Positions 1 to 11,758 of a stretch of DNA of 64,000 bases are shown piece by piece. Source of the stretch: Druceiella hillmani (taxonomy: Eukaryota > Arthropoda > Insecta > Lepidoptera > Hepialidae); contig JAYKKI010000060.1 in NCBI GenBank assembly GCA_039881145.1, positions 8,766,501-8,830,500 of the forward strand, written 5' to 3'. The translations under genes were made by a program, and so were the position numbers. Positions within the stretch are counted from its first letter, which is position 1, and the number at the start of each line of letters is the position of its first letter. The notes below the pieces were generated by a model. The model worked only from the letters and a program-made list of their open reading frames with translations. It did not search any database and was not told where the DNA came from.

Positions 1-1269
1 TTATTTTTTTTGTCTCGGGATGATATTAAAACATTATCTTTATTGTTAACCATATTATAAGTGAAGTCAATTAATTTTATTTTACTTTGGCTATTATGGA
101 AGAATTTTATGGTATATCTTTAAGTTTTTTTTTCTATTGTGTAAAGTCCATCTCGGATCTTCGTTTGTGTAAAATATGCTGAGAATATGAGATAATATAT
201 TTGCTGCAAATAAGCAGTTCAGAAAAAAATGCACATTTAGTTTTCTGTTAATAGATCTTTTAATTTAAAAAATTTGTTTTTGCTATGAAAAATTTAACAT
301 GGGGATTTTCATTTATGGTTTGCAAATTATAACATTTGGAATGTTGGAAAAATACCTTGTTCTTTAACATTTATATCATAATTTTTTTTAAGTATTATTT
401 GATATTTATGGGTAAATATTATTACACAAATAGTTGATGTAATTTTTAAACATTAGCTAGGTATTCATAGTTGCTTATTTGTGTACAAATGCCCAGTGCG
501 TCAGTTTTTAAGATGATCATTTTGTTCTGAACTAAATATAACACTAGACGTTTAACTTCCATATCTTCCTGGATTTCATCTGAAGCTTTATGAATCCTTT
601 ATACACGTGAACCTTTTAAAGAATTTTCGCATTGTCCAACTCCTTTTTTATTAAGTTCTTTACTTAGTAACAATAGTATACCTCGTGAACGATTACGTTT
701 AAAAAGAATACGATACTAATTTACTCGTGAAAATATTTCGTACACTAACTTGTGTTCATTTGTTCAAAACAATACCAAAAACGAGTGAACTAATTTTGCT
801 AAAGCGTTTAACAGGGCATAATGACATTTAAGTATGAAATATACTACGTAATTAATGGATCTGAGGTAAACGTTTTTTTTTCTTTTTGAAACGTTTTAAA
901 TAGACAGCAATGTTACTTAAATATGTGGTTTGACAAATAATGATATAAATTTTATAAACAAAAATATTGAAAATATAATTAATTAAATACGAGTTCAAAT
1001 ATCAAAATTATCATTTGTTTAATTATTTTCATGCACACTTACAGACAGTAATTTAATACACGAAATGAGTGATTCATGTGTGAAAACTCTAAATTAATGT
1101 ATCGTAATTGTGATTACTGAAGACTAAAAGAGAAACGTATTACATGTAATAGTGTATGAAAGTCTTATTGTGATTATTTAAAAGAAAAGATAAACGGGCA
1201 ATTTTGAACAGACTAAGTAGACTCAAGAAGGAAGGAATAAATTCACATTAATATTAAAGAAAACCTTAT
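1..1269. other. AT-rich intergenic, no gene seen
   Basis: No open frame of note, no recognisable transposon protein and no obvious tandem structure. It may be intron or upstream region of Osiris gene A, whose 5' exons I could not find in the window. Confidence 0.5.
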
Positions 1270-2560
1270 ATTATCCTATTTAATATTATAAAATGGGGTT
1301 GTTTGTTTAGTTTTTTACCTTGATTGCACACCCTAATTGCAAATTTCTTAATTTATTTATATATACCCTATGTCTTGGAGATGAATACTAAACACTTCTT
1401 ATCAGGATAGAACTTAGTAAGTACAACTAGTAATATACTTCTGGTAAAAACTAGTAACTTGTAACTACTAGTAACTGGTGTTAATTATAACTAATATTAT
1501 AAATACGAAAGTTGGTTTGTTCATTTATTTATTTGCCTCAATTGTACGCCACAATTACTTAATCGAAATTTCTCAAGTTTATTTCTATGTAGCCTATATC
1601 TTGGAGATGGATTTTGAATATTTTTTCCCGGAATACAACTTAGTAACTACAACTAGTAATTACCGTCTAGTAATAACTTGTAACTTGTAATTACTAATAA
1701 CTGGTGGTAATCATAGCTAATATTATAAATAAGAAAGTGGGTTTGTTCGTTTATTTATTTATATTGATTGCACGCTACAATTATTTAATCGCAATCCCTC
1801 AAGTTTATTTCTTTGTAGCCTACGTCTTGGAAATTGATTTTGGATATTTTTTCTTGGAATACAACTTAGTGACTATGACTAATAATTTAAATCTAGTAAT
1901 AACTAGTAACTTGTAACAAGTAACTGTTCTCAGTCATAACTAATAATAATACGAAAGTGGGTTTGTTTGCTTATTATTTTTTCTCGATGGCACATCTAAA
2001 TTTCATAAGTGAAATCCCTCAAATTTATTTATATGTAGGCCTATGTGTTGAAGATGGATACTGAATAATTTTTTTACAGGAATAAAACTTTAGTTAACCG
2101 GAATAAAATTATAGTTATAATTAAAGTAAACTTGTAACTGTCAGTAACTGGTCTCAATAATATTTAATTTTATAAATGTGTTTTTTCTTATTTATTTACC
2201 TCGAATGTACGCTTCAATTGATTAATCGTAATCTCTGTAGTTTATTTACTTGTTGCCTATGTTTGGATATGGTTATTAAACACTTTTTTCAATGAATGGA
2301 ACTTACTATCTATAATTAGTAATTAACATCTAGTATTAACTAGTTACTTGTAACTACTAGTAACTGGTGTTAATCATAATTAATATAATAAACACGGAAA
2401 TGGAGTTGTTTGTTTACAAATTTATTTCGATTGTATACCTCAATTACTTAATCGAATCTCTGAGGGAATCAGTGAAATTTACTTATATGTCATCTGTATC
2501 GCTGGAATAGTTATTAGAAACTTTTATTTAGAAATAGAACTTTTTGGTACTTAAATAACG
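1270..2560. repeat. Tandem array, ~6 copies of a ~220 bp unit
   Basis: The landmark taatattat recurs at about 1281, 1492, 1718, 1941, 2165 and 2381, spacings of 211-226 bases. Each unit then has a gtttgtt-type segment, a tatttattt segment, 'cttggagatgg', 'gaatacaacttagt' and a run of 'actagtaac' motifs. Copies 2 and 3 (1480-1934) are the most alike and give near-parallel 70-residue open frames in the same frame. I read those frames as repeat artefacts. The outer copies (first and sixth) are the most diverged. Confidence 0.9.
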
Positions 2561-3199
2561 CCAATAGGGACAGTAGCGTAAATAAGAGTATCTAACAACA
2601 TGTTCTCTTAAGACTGTCTACTGTAGGAAACGGTTTTCTTTCTTTTCATACCATTGCACTTTATTTATGTATCGACATAAAAACAGAAATAAAAGTGAAT
2701 ATTTAAACATTTATAATACGTTTTCAGAGTTACATAAATTTATGTAATATACTTTTAACCATGTCACAGATTAGAAGTATTCTGTAACCTTAAATTTTAT
2801 CACTTAAATCGTGTCAGAAGTGGGAGTTTGTTTTAAAGCAATTTGTCGAGTGTGTGCGATACACTGCAGGCTAATATAGGTTATGAGTTAGTAGTATTGA
2901 CAATATTATAAGAATAACAAAATAAGCCTCGCTCGCTACGCAGACGTCAACTGCTCCCGTTCTGGTGCGTTCCTATTGTAATATCCGTAACAACACTTCA
3001 AAACACTGTAATCCATTGAATAACTTTAACTCTTATGGCTTTATTCCTATAACAGTAATATAACTGTACGGTATTAATTCGGTATCACCTAAATAGGAAA
3101 TTATTTATGGGTCGGTTTTATAAAATACTTCTTAAAACAACGGCAACGCATTTTGTGATTTTTGCTTTCATGTTTTTGTTTTGGTTTTTATGTTTTTCA
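2561..3199. other. Intergenic, nothing recognised
   Basis: AT-rich sequence. A short GC-richer patch at about 2927-2975 (ctcgctcgctacgcagacg) stands out but has no open frame or known motif that I can name. Confidence 0.4.
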
Positions 3200-3765
3200 T
3201 TTTGTATATCAAACTATTTAACCATTCATTTTAGGTTCATTTTTAGATTACACTATCCTTTTTTAATTACATTCATTTTTAGGTTACATCTAACATTCTT
3301 TTTAGGTTACATCACGGTTTCTTTAATTATATTCATTTTTAGATTAAACCTATTAATAATTTTAGGTTACACCATCATTTTCTTTTAATTATATTCATTT
3401 TTAGGTTACAGAATCATTTTTTTACTTACTTTCAGATTACTTAGATTACACCACCATTTTTAATTACATTCATTTTTAGGTTATACCTAATATTAATTTT
3501 AGGTTGCACCGCTATTTTTTTTTAATTACATTCATTTTTAGGTTACACCTAACATTCATTTTAGGTTACACCACTATTGTTTAATAAGATTCATTTTTAG
3601 GTGCACCTAATATTAATTTTAGTTTACACCATCATTTTTTAATTACATTCAACTTAGGGTTATCTTCAAAATTCATTTTATATTATACCACCATTTTTTT
3701 AATTATTTTCTTTTTTAAATTACATCTAACATTTATTTTAGGTTATTCCATAATTTTTTCCCTTT
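3200..3765. repeat. AT-rich minisatellite based on 'cattttaggttacacc'
   Basis: The words 'cattcatttttaggttac' and 'attttaggttacaccacc' alternate with 'tttaattaca' more than ten times, giving an irregular higher-order unit of about 60 bases. The 93-residue open frame at 3107-3388 lies mostly in this repeat and its repetitive hydrophobic translation is not evidence of a gene. Confidence 0.85.
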
Positions 3766-3849
3766 TTCACGCGAGCAAAGCGGATAAAATTTATTAATCT
3801 AATAAAACCTTTCAAGTATGAGTAGAACTTGCACCATGATGGTAAATAA

Positions 3850-4315
3850 TTAGGCACCTGTAAACATTTGGGGGTACATAATATTTATATAAAAATTTTC
3901 AAAAATAAAAATTTTTTACAACGTGAATATATTGCCTACTAGATTTTACCAATCCAGTTTTTATAATTTTTGATTTAGTGGTTTTGGAAATAAGGGGGCG
4001 GGAGGCGGGTGCTTTTTTCGCATATTTTCTGGAATATCCTTAAAAATTTGTAATTTAAAACTACGAATTAAATAAAATGTTTATATTCCTCATAATAAAC
4101 CCTTTGAAATAATAGCCCACATGATGTATAAAATAAAAAAAAACGGAGTGCTTTATTTACCCTCAACCCCTAATTCTTATATTAATATATGGGTTAATAA
4201 AATATATTACTACTCTACATTTCAAGTATCTACGTCACATTGTTTCTGAGAAAATCGGCTGTGACAGACTGACACAAGGATATCTTATGTAGGTTTCATT
4301 TTTTAATCTGAGTCA
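3850..4315 (+). repeat. Dispersed repeat family A, 3' part only
   Basis: It opens with a 'gtaaacattt'-type start, then 'acgtgaatatattgcctact', and ends with 'gtttctgagaaaatcggctgtgacagac'-type sequence, split here around the mismatches. The same ordered landmarks occur at 28050-28620 and 50270-50990 and in reverse complement at 41175-41605. No coding capacity is seen, so it is probably non-autonomous. Class unknown. Confidence 0.6.
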
Positions 4316-5394
4316 CGGAATCTTTAATAATACGTATAAATTGAGTTAGTCTGTTTTTTGTTTATCTAACATTTACGCCTCATTTACTTAACCTTTTGAT
4401 TTTATTTAACTTTTGTAATTATATAGTCTTTTATCTGAAATATTATAGAGTATTTTTCATCCTAAAATAAAATATATTTTTTTTAGATATACCTTTCATT
4501 CGAGCAAATTTACGGTTAAGGATAAAAGAAAAAAATATGATCTATAAAGTATATATTAATACGAGTATCTACTTTATAATGAAGGAAATAATATCGTCAA
4601 GTAAATATTACCTCACACCCAAAGTTTATTTACGACGCTTTTCATTTAAAATTACAAATACTTTTTGTGTCCAACATCCGTAAAAAACCTTTTCATCAAG
4701 TGCCACACTAAATTATGTTGTTTCGAAATTAAATAATCCCTACAAGTCTCGATTACCAGACGGTCAGATTCTTACGCCTTTCCCCGCATTCCTCGCGCAC
4801 TCAGCTAAATAACATAGAAAGGTAAAGGGTTGTTTATGGATGAACGAGCCTCGTATGTAACTAGGAATTTTCATGAAGGGATGATTCTTCGAAGTACTGT
4901 TTTACAAACAGCAAAATGTGGTATATGGATTATGTGACAAACAACGGAATGTAATTATAAACAGCATTGGAATATTCAACGTGCTGATTACTATAAATTT
5001 TCTGTATGTGGAATTCGGGTTATGCGAGTAACTCTGTTCGTAATATTGTTCGGGGGTTTGTTTAAATTTTCTTGGAAAACGAATACTTTTCTAGCATTTA
5101 TTTATTTATGTAATCCATCAAGATACATGGAATTAACATTCCTGACAGAGATATGAATTCTTTGAGAACGCATTAGAAACTTCTTAAGTTAATTTAATAC
5201 CGTTTTATTCGTATATAAATCTTATTAATTTTCATTTTATCTAACCAGTCAACATTTTTATAAAATATTCTTAAGTGGTAAACAGTAGAATTTGTTTTAT
5301 AATTTATAAGAATTTAATGAAAATAGAATTAATAAAAAAAAATATGATCAAATAAAATCTAAATAAAAAGCCTGTCATCACTCCACTTCTGTGA
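4316..5394. other. Intergenic, nothing recognised
   Basis: AT-rich sequence without a supported gene or clear repeat. A GC-richer patch lies near 4748-4806. Confidence 0.4.
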
Positions 5395-5652
5395 ATGCCC
5401 ATAATCGTCACGTTGAGTATGTGGCTTGGCGATCGCAGTTTGCATCTTTCCACAAAAATGTCGATACTCTCCGTTGCTAGTCTGTTGCAAATTATCTATT
5501 CAATTTCAATAATCACTCCATATATGCTAGATGAACAGTGGGGAATCGAATATCGGTTACCGCAGAGCGCTGCGCCATTTAAAACTGTAAACTTGGGATC
5601 AATCCAACACACCACGGTAGTTATAAAGCACGACACAAAAAGAAAAAAGTAG
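5395..5652 (+). other. 85-codon open frame of unknown status
   Basis: A true ATG opens a frame of 85 codons whose composition is less AT-rich than its flanks. The translation has a moderately hydrophobic stretch at about residues 23-44 (SILSVASLLQIIYSISIITP) and a basic tail ending DTKRKK. I do not recognise a family. It ends about 400 bases before the Osiris gene A exon but shows neither the two-cysteine region nor any other Osiris feature, so I do not treat it as an upstream exon. It could be a transposon fragment or chance. Confidence 0.15.
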
Positions 5653-6054
5653 ATTAAACTGTATAATCAGAATAAAATACGAAATTGAATGTTATAATGA
5701 AAATAACAAAATGATATATATTTAAAATGAATAAGAAATTATGATTGACGAAAGAATGATGGATGCAAGATGGGGTGGGTAAATAAATGAAGTCCAAAAA
5801 GAAATGTATGAACTAAATTCAAATTTTTTTGGAAAAAGGACAATATACAGAGCTATAGTATAAAAAAGATGAAAGTTTTTATTGACAAAATAAGTTGTCA
5901 GTTTCAGTAAGAGAGTTATTATAATAATATCAGCGATAAGTATTCATATATAGTTAGAAAATTCAGGAAAGAAGAGTGCAGCACGAATAATGATATTTAA
6001 AGAGCAGAATGAAATTATATAAGTAAATGTAATTTTAACTTTTTTTATTTTCAG

Positions 6055-6443
6055 GTCGCAAAAAGAAAAAGATAAAGAAGATACTGCCGATATTAGAGCT
6101 GTTCAGGACAGTCAACAGTGCCATCATCGTACTATTTCTGAGCTTAATTACGAAGCTTGCTATAAAACTAGGCTTACTCATAAAACTGGTAACCGTCATT
6201 GGAGGAATACTTTTGGTCAAGAAATACTTGTCGTCACATAATCAAGGTGAAACTTTTGAATTCCCGCCCGGATCGCATTCGGAACATCCGACTAGTTACA
6301 GCGGGCCTCCTAATATATCCGGTAGTCACCATGATGATCATCGTGGATATTTACCGCCAAGCGGTCACGATTCTAGTAACGATGCACAAAAATTGGCCTA
6401 TGGGGCTTACGGAGAAGGAACAAAGCATGGTGATAGACATTGA
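6055..6443 (+). CDS. Osiris family protein A, terminal exon (partial gene)
   Basis: Terminal coding exon of an Osiris protein, an insect-specific secretory or endosomal-membrane family linked in Drosophila to cuticle patterning. A pyrimidine-rich tract and 'tttcag' precede position 6055. The frame needs one base from the upstream exon (phase 1), exactly as in gene B. The 129 codons encode a basic start (RKKKKIKKILP), a ~35-residue hydrophobic stretch (SAIIVLFLSLITKL...GGILL), then a hydrophilic His/Gly/Ser/Pro-rich tail with the family signature AQKLAY followed by GAYG near the C-terminus; stop TGA at 6441. The exons for the signal peptide and two-cysteine region were not found in 1-6054, so the preceding intron probably runs beyond the window. 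Family assignment is strong; orthology to a numbered Osi gene is not determined. Confidence 0.9.
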
Positions 6444-6451
6444 TAAGAAAA

Positions 6452-6457
6452 AATAAA
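6452..6457 (+). promoter_or_regulatory. Candidate poly(A) signal of Osiris gene A
   Basis: AATAAA lies 8 bases after the TGA. A second AATAAA at 6720-6725 gives a 3' UTR of more typical length, so either could be used. Confidence 0.4.
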
Positions 6458-7219
6458 TGGTGAAATTTAATTAATATGTTAAGGTTAATCACACAATTGA
6501 TTATACTGTTGTACCTGTGCTTATGATACCAACGATAATTTAATATGACTTTATTTATTAGACGAACGAAATTCTTTTTTTAATTTCTTCTATTATTTTT
6601 TCTCAAAAAAGACGTATAGACAATACCAACTATTAAATATTTTAAGCGGCAATCTCTAGATCTCAGCTACTATAAATTATTTTATCAATATTTTCTTATA
6701 TTTATATTAATTTATTTGCAATAAACATATTCATATCCACGAACATTTATTATTATAACTCTTTTAATTAAACACAAGAAATTAATAGAAAATTGGTTTA
6801 AGTAGAGGTGTTACAAATTTATAGTTATTTATAACAAAAACAAGAAACATGTTACTAAGCAGATCAAGCAAGGATAACAACAGAAGAAAAGAATAAAATT
6901 ATCAATACAACTAAATGTAAACATTATATTGTTATAGTAATTTAATAAAAATATTGTAAAAATACTACTAAACATCGTTGTACTCGTAATATTTGAGATT
7001 CTGCGTTGTCCATCTGCGCCTATGCGAGCGACCAGGTTGATCATATTCTATATTATATATATCGACACATTACAGGGTTCGATGGGATAAAAAATTAATT
7101 TTTAGTGACAACTCTAATTTTATACTTTTTTTTTGTTTACTTTTCGTTCGTGCTATCTTGCGGTTCCTTTTAAGGAAATGATAGAGGGATATTGTTGATG
7201 AAGATCAAAAAAGAGTGAT

Positions 7220-7222
<3 letters not shown>
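6458..7222. other. Gene A 3' UTR and intergenic
   Basis: AT-rich. The beginning (about 6455-6500, with 'aatatgttaaggttaat') recurs after the pseudogene at 10660-10700, so it belongs to the duplicated Osiris 3' region. Nothing else is recognised. Confidence 0.5.

Positions 7223-7282
<60 letters not shown>
7223..7282. repeat. (TA)n microsatellite
   Basis: About 30 uninterrupted AT dinucleotides. Confidence 0.98.
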
Positions 7283-8385
7283 CAATTTTGTGTATTGTTT
7301 TGTGTATGTTCACAATTTTGTATTTTTTTCCTCTGAAAAGTAAGATTGATTTATACTTTGAATTTACAGCAATTACAATTTAAATTGCCAGGTAAAATGA
7401 GTTCTTTAAAATGAGTTCTTTATGCGACCGTCCTTTGTCTTTTTCTAGCTCATACGACCTATATTTCTGCTCCATATAACAAAATGAAAAAGCCAAAACT
7501 GACACTAAACTGATTTTGAGATACACTTAACAACCACTACGTGAGTTTGGTCTTAAACTTAATGCTTTAATTGTTTTCGCCATTCTTGAGCAGAGCATCT
7601 TCTATTACGTTGATTTTCCATTTAATGTTTGAAAAGCGCTTTTAACAATGTACATATAGGATCTCAAATTGTTAGAATTCTGAACCGTATTAGTATCATG
7701 GATTATGATCATGGGAACTTATGTATTTTTTTATATGTTTATTGAAAGACTAACAAAACAAGTTACAATTTTTATTTATTTATTTATTGAAAGACTCACA
7801 AAATAAAAAAAGTTAAACGTATAATAAAAATAACAGAGCATGAAACTAGACTATAACTCTATGTGTGCACAAAATGGTTGGAGTATTTACGTATACGTTT
7901 TCAAGGGTTAATTGTGTTTAATATATATTACAAAAGGTATTGATAAATTATTAAAGTTACTATTACCTTAGAATTATTTTATTTTCTAAATATTGAATAA
8001 AACATTAATTCTATCGTTGTTAGTTTTATTTTATAAATAACATATTTTGCATTTCCTTTTTAAATGTTAATAATTTCTGTTGAAATGTTCAAAAATGTCC
8101 AAAAATGTTCAAAAATGTCCAAGAACAGATATCGAAATAATATCGTCATGCAATATTCTTTTATATTATATCGTTATGCAATACTCTGATTTAAATAATA
8201 TTGTTATGCAATCAGCACATTCGAATTATGGAGTTATAAAAAGAGATATTATTTTTATAAACTTGTATTACGAATAATGTCTGTAATGATATACGGGATC
8301 TGAGTCGAATGTTGAAGTTGATTAGAGAGACGAGATAACGACAATCAGCATGCGAATGTATGATTTTATAAAATTATAATAAATC
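7283..8385. other. Intergenic with short local repeats
   Basis: At 8083-8122 a short unit 'aaaatgt(t/c)c' is repeated. At about 8135-8215 three ~35 base units contain 'atgcaat' after 'atcg/ttg'. These explain the 65-codon open frame at 8080-8277. No gene is seen. Confidence 0.5.
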
Positions 8386-8389
8386 GGCG

Positions 8390-9270
8390 CTTTTTCAGCC
8401 AGTGATGACAAATTAAATCTCTGTAGCTGGATTTCATAGGATCTATACTCAAGTCCTAGATGAAGTCCGTAGCAAAGAATATTGAAGAATCTCTTTTGTG
8501 ATTTTTCAATTCTATCGCTATGCGATTTATAATATGGAGACCAAGCAACTGACCCATATTTGAGGATAATTCTGACTAGTGAACAATATAAATATTTAAA
8601 TTGTGATAGTTTTTAAATTCTTTAGTAGAACCAGAGATGAATCCTATAAGTTGGGTACATTTATGAACTTTGTGACCGTTACGAGAATGGAATGTAAGTT
8701 TTTCAAAAAAAAAACTCCGAGATCTCTAATAGAAGATTTATATTTTAGGATCGAGATATCCAACACATACTTAAATAAAACATTTATTTTTGAAAGTAGT
8801 GAAGAAGATAATGAAGCACTTGTCGACATGCAGAAACATCATATTATAGGCACACCACTTGGTTATCGCAAATAGGTTTTTTTATAAATTTAGACAGTCT
8901 TTAACGTCATTGTCAGGTACGTAGATCTTACAGTCATCTGCATATAATAAACAGGGAAACTACAGTATTTGTATCAAATCATTAATGAATATTACAAAGA
9001 GAAGGTCCCAAATACGAGCCTTGTGGAACCCCAGAGGTGATTGAGACAGGAACTTTTGATATTCACAAGTTGACTCCTGTTAATAAGATCTAATCCACCT
9101 TAATAAATTCCCATGAATGCCATAACCTTCGAGTTTCGCACATGGTATCAAATGATTGACCTTATTAAGCGCTTTTTAAAAATTTGTATAAATGGGGTCT
9201 ACATGCCTTCTCTTGGTAAAGCGTTACAAAGATTGTTTTAATATATTGATAAACTACTTATTGTTGGTCT
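8390..9270 (-). mobile_element. Decayed LINE reverse transcriptase (Jockey/CR1-like), minus strand
   Basis: Reading the minus strand in several frames gives ordered non-LTR reverse transcriptase motifs: FDKVNHL (about 9170-9146), a GVPQGS-type box (about 9030), the catalytic YADD box at 8944-8933, then the C-terminal core with DLGVFF and a downstream SVAWSPYY-type segment near 8550. Motif order and spacing fit the fingers, palm and thumb of a LINE RT. Frameshifts and stops separate the motifs; the longest intact piece is 61 codons (8829-8644). No endonuclease or 3' tail was recognised. The exact clade is an inference from motif wording. Confidence 0.8.
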
Positions 9271-10420
9271 GTTCGAAACAAAACCGTGTTAACTTGTAAA
9301 CAGAAATATTTGAAAATGGGAATATAAAGTGTTGTACAAAACGGATTCAAATAATTTTGGAAGACTGTTCCTTTTTCGGCCTAGCTTACTCCTTTAACTT
9401 TCATTAGCAAAGATTAATTTGAAAATAATTTAGCAAATAATAATTAGAAATAGCAATAAAAATAAAGTTTTTATTTGCAATTTCAAATAAAAATTTAGAC
9501 ATATTTAAATATTCCATGATGCAATTAACAGGAATATGGATAGAATATGTTAAATATTTCTGAGGGGATCCCTCAGAACGTCCGTGTTTGATACAAAACG
9601 TAAAGCTTCAATCAATTGGCTTTTATTTTGTGACAAGGCTTTTTTTTGTGACATTAATACGAGAAGCTAAGCAGTTCAATAGCATATCACAAAATCAGAG
9701 CATCAAAAATTTAAGCTGTCTTCAAAAATATCATTTTTAACATAAGTTTCTTGCGTGAATAATTCTTTACGAAAAATTATTACGAGTAGTTCTAATTTTG
9801 TGGATAATGTTTTTTGTTATATTTCAGTTTTACAAATATATTCAAGAGACAAATTTTAAAACGATTTTTAACAACCCTCCGACAATTATCACTATCTACT
9901 GATAAAGATAAAGGAATAACAAAACGTGCAAAAATAACTTCGAATATTCCATAAAGGAATACTCCCTCTTCTCTGTGTAAGTTTTAGACGATAACAGAAG
10001 CAAATATATGTTCCTATTTGCGTTTCAATTGAAAAACTACATTAAAGTTAATGTTCAGTTTGCATATAAATTTCAAGCTTTTCATCTCCGTCTGCATTAG
10101 GGAAATTCATTTATTTACTTAAGTAAATTATAAAATTTCGAAAGCAAAACTGATTTTTATGCTGTATTAATAGCCAAAATTATCAATGTGTTAAATCGTG
10201 AAAATATCTCCTTGCCGCTACAAATTTCATTATATTTTTTTTGAACATCCTGATATAGTTTTATGGTCTATACATGTGATTAAATTAAATAAATTTCAAA
10301 TGAATTGACTTTTGTTACAAATCATATACATATGATTTTAATAAGATATAATAATTTTAAACAAACATTTTTAAAGAATAGGAATTCCATTATTTATCTC
10401 GTAAAATACTTCTTTTTGTA
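9271..10420. other. Intergenic, nothing recognised
   Basis: AT-rich sequence between the LINE relic and the Osiris pseudogene. It may include the 5' remainder of the LINE, but I cannot read more motifs. Confidence 0.4.
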
Positions 10421-10423
10421 AAG

Positions 10424-10424
<1 letters not shown>

Positions 10425-10456
<32 letters not shown>
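10425..10456. repeat. (TA)n microsatellite
   Basis: About 15 TA dinucleotides immediately upstream of the Osiris pseudogene fragment, close to the left breakpoint of the duplication. Confidence 0.95.
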
Positions 10457-10458
<2 letters not shown>

Positions 10459-10484
10459 GTTTTTTGGTGTTTTGTAATTCGTAG

Positions 10485-10700
10485 GCTCCAACTAGTTACA
10501 GTGGGCCGCCTATTATGTCCGGTAGTCACCACGATAATCATGATGGATATTAACGACCAAGCGACCACGATTCTGGTAATGAACCATAAAATTTGGCCTA
10601 TGGGGCGTACGGACAAGGAACTAAGCATGAAAGGAAGAATAAACAGTGAAATTGAAACAACTGATTAAGGTTAATAAATATGTTAAGGTTAATTAAATTT
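10485..10700 (+). pseudogene. Osiris terminal-exon fragment, broken duplicate of gene A
   Basis: This segment aligns along its length with 6285-6500, the tail of the gene A exon plus the start of its 3' UTR. Read in the gene A frame it keeps TSYSGPP, SGSHHD and LAYGAYG but has in-frame TAA codons: one where gene A has the leucine after GGY/RGY ('tattaacga') and one within the AQKLAY motif ('ccataaaat'). The basic and hydrophobic parts of the exon are absent upstream, where a (TA)n tract lies instead. A TAG-G junction at 10484 resembles a weak splice acceptor. Because non-coding 3' UTR is also shared, it is a DNA-level tandem duplicate and not a chance match. Whether an active gene ever used it is unknown. 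Confidence 0.9.
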
Positions 10701-11478
10701 CAAATTGTTTACCTTTGCAACATATATATCCTTCACAACCGCTACGTACCGACTCTATTTCTTGAGAGCAGTTCCATCAACGAGGATTAAATCAATTATT
10801 TCGAAGTCAAAAACGAGTATTCAATGATGAAAACAACAATTCATTAGAGAATACATAACAATAGGAAGTATAAAGATATTAAAACTACAGAATTCAAAAA
10901 TGCAGTTTTCAATTAGATGTGGTCCTTCAGCATCTACCAGGTGCGGACTGTCCGTAAGAAGTTAGGTGAAGAAATTAAATATTAGTTACTAGAAATTTTG
11001 GGCTAGTTCAATTACCAACGTTGTTTTCAACTAAATTTGGACCATCAACATCTAATTTACTCAATTTTTACTTATTTTTGGTAATTACATTTTGAAAAAT
11101 GGTAGCTGAAGACCATAGTATCGAAATCGAGTTAATTAACTATAGTTTAGCAGTCAACGTTTTTAATCGATTCAATTATTTTAGATTTACCATCTCTTAG
11201 GTTAAAAAGGTCTGTTTCTCTTTAAATTATATAATGTTGCTGTCATGATTTAATTTTAGCGTTTTGGTCTCTGTGTTCTTTAAAATATATTTACAAAATT
11301 GTGATATTTAATATTTTTGTATGTCAGCTCATTATTTTTATGGCCATAAAAGACTAATAAAAACGTGGGAACATATTAAATTGGATAATTTAAAATACGT
11401 ATAAGAATATTTATGCATGCAAATCAGCAAATAAATTGAGATTTGTAAGTCATGACAGTTTAAAGGTTCATAATAAAT
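10701..11478. other. Intergenic, nothing recognised
   Basis: AT-rich. No further Osiris exon, signal peptide or two-cysteine region was found beside the pseudogene. Confidence 0.4.
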
Positions 11479-11745
11479 TTGAAAACACTAGCACATCAGA
11501 TGTTCAATATTGACCGTGATTATTTAAATACTGTGTTCGTTTTTATTATTTTGCCGATAGTATATTTTGAAACTATTTTTTTTAATTCAATATCAGATCT
11601 AGTCACTTTAATAAATTCAACGGAGCACAGTCTCTCCCATAACTTTAATGGGGATTCACCCTCAACGGATGTGATGACTAAAAAATGGTTAGAAGAGGCA
11701 AAATATTCAACTTTCGCTACACGTACGATACCATTCTCTTCCTAA
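11479..11745 (+). other. 88-codon open frame, no ATG start
   Basis: The frame begins at a TTG, so it could only be coding as an exon. Its second half is less AT-rich and hydrophilic, ending TRTIPFSS, and the stop is followed 8 bases later by AATAAA (11753-11758), an arrangement that would fit a terminal exon. I see no strong splice acceptor and recognise no family, so a transposon remnant or chance are equally likely. Confidence 0.15.
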
Positions 11746-11758
11746 CAATTGAAATAAA

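Noticed and set aside
3107..3388. 93-codon hydrophobic frame resembling a membrane protein
   Set aside because: It lies mainly in the 'ttttaggttacacc' minisatellite; the Phe/Ile/Leu repeats come from the repeat unit.
5395..5652. Upstream exon of Osiris gene A
   Set aside because: No signal-peptide/two-cysteine or ALRYID-type motif, and no donor site giving the phase needed at 6055 was convincing.
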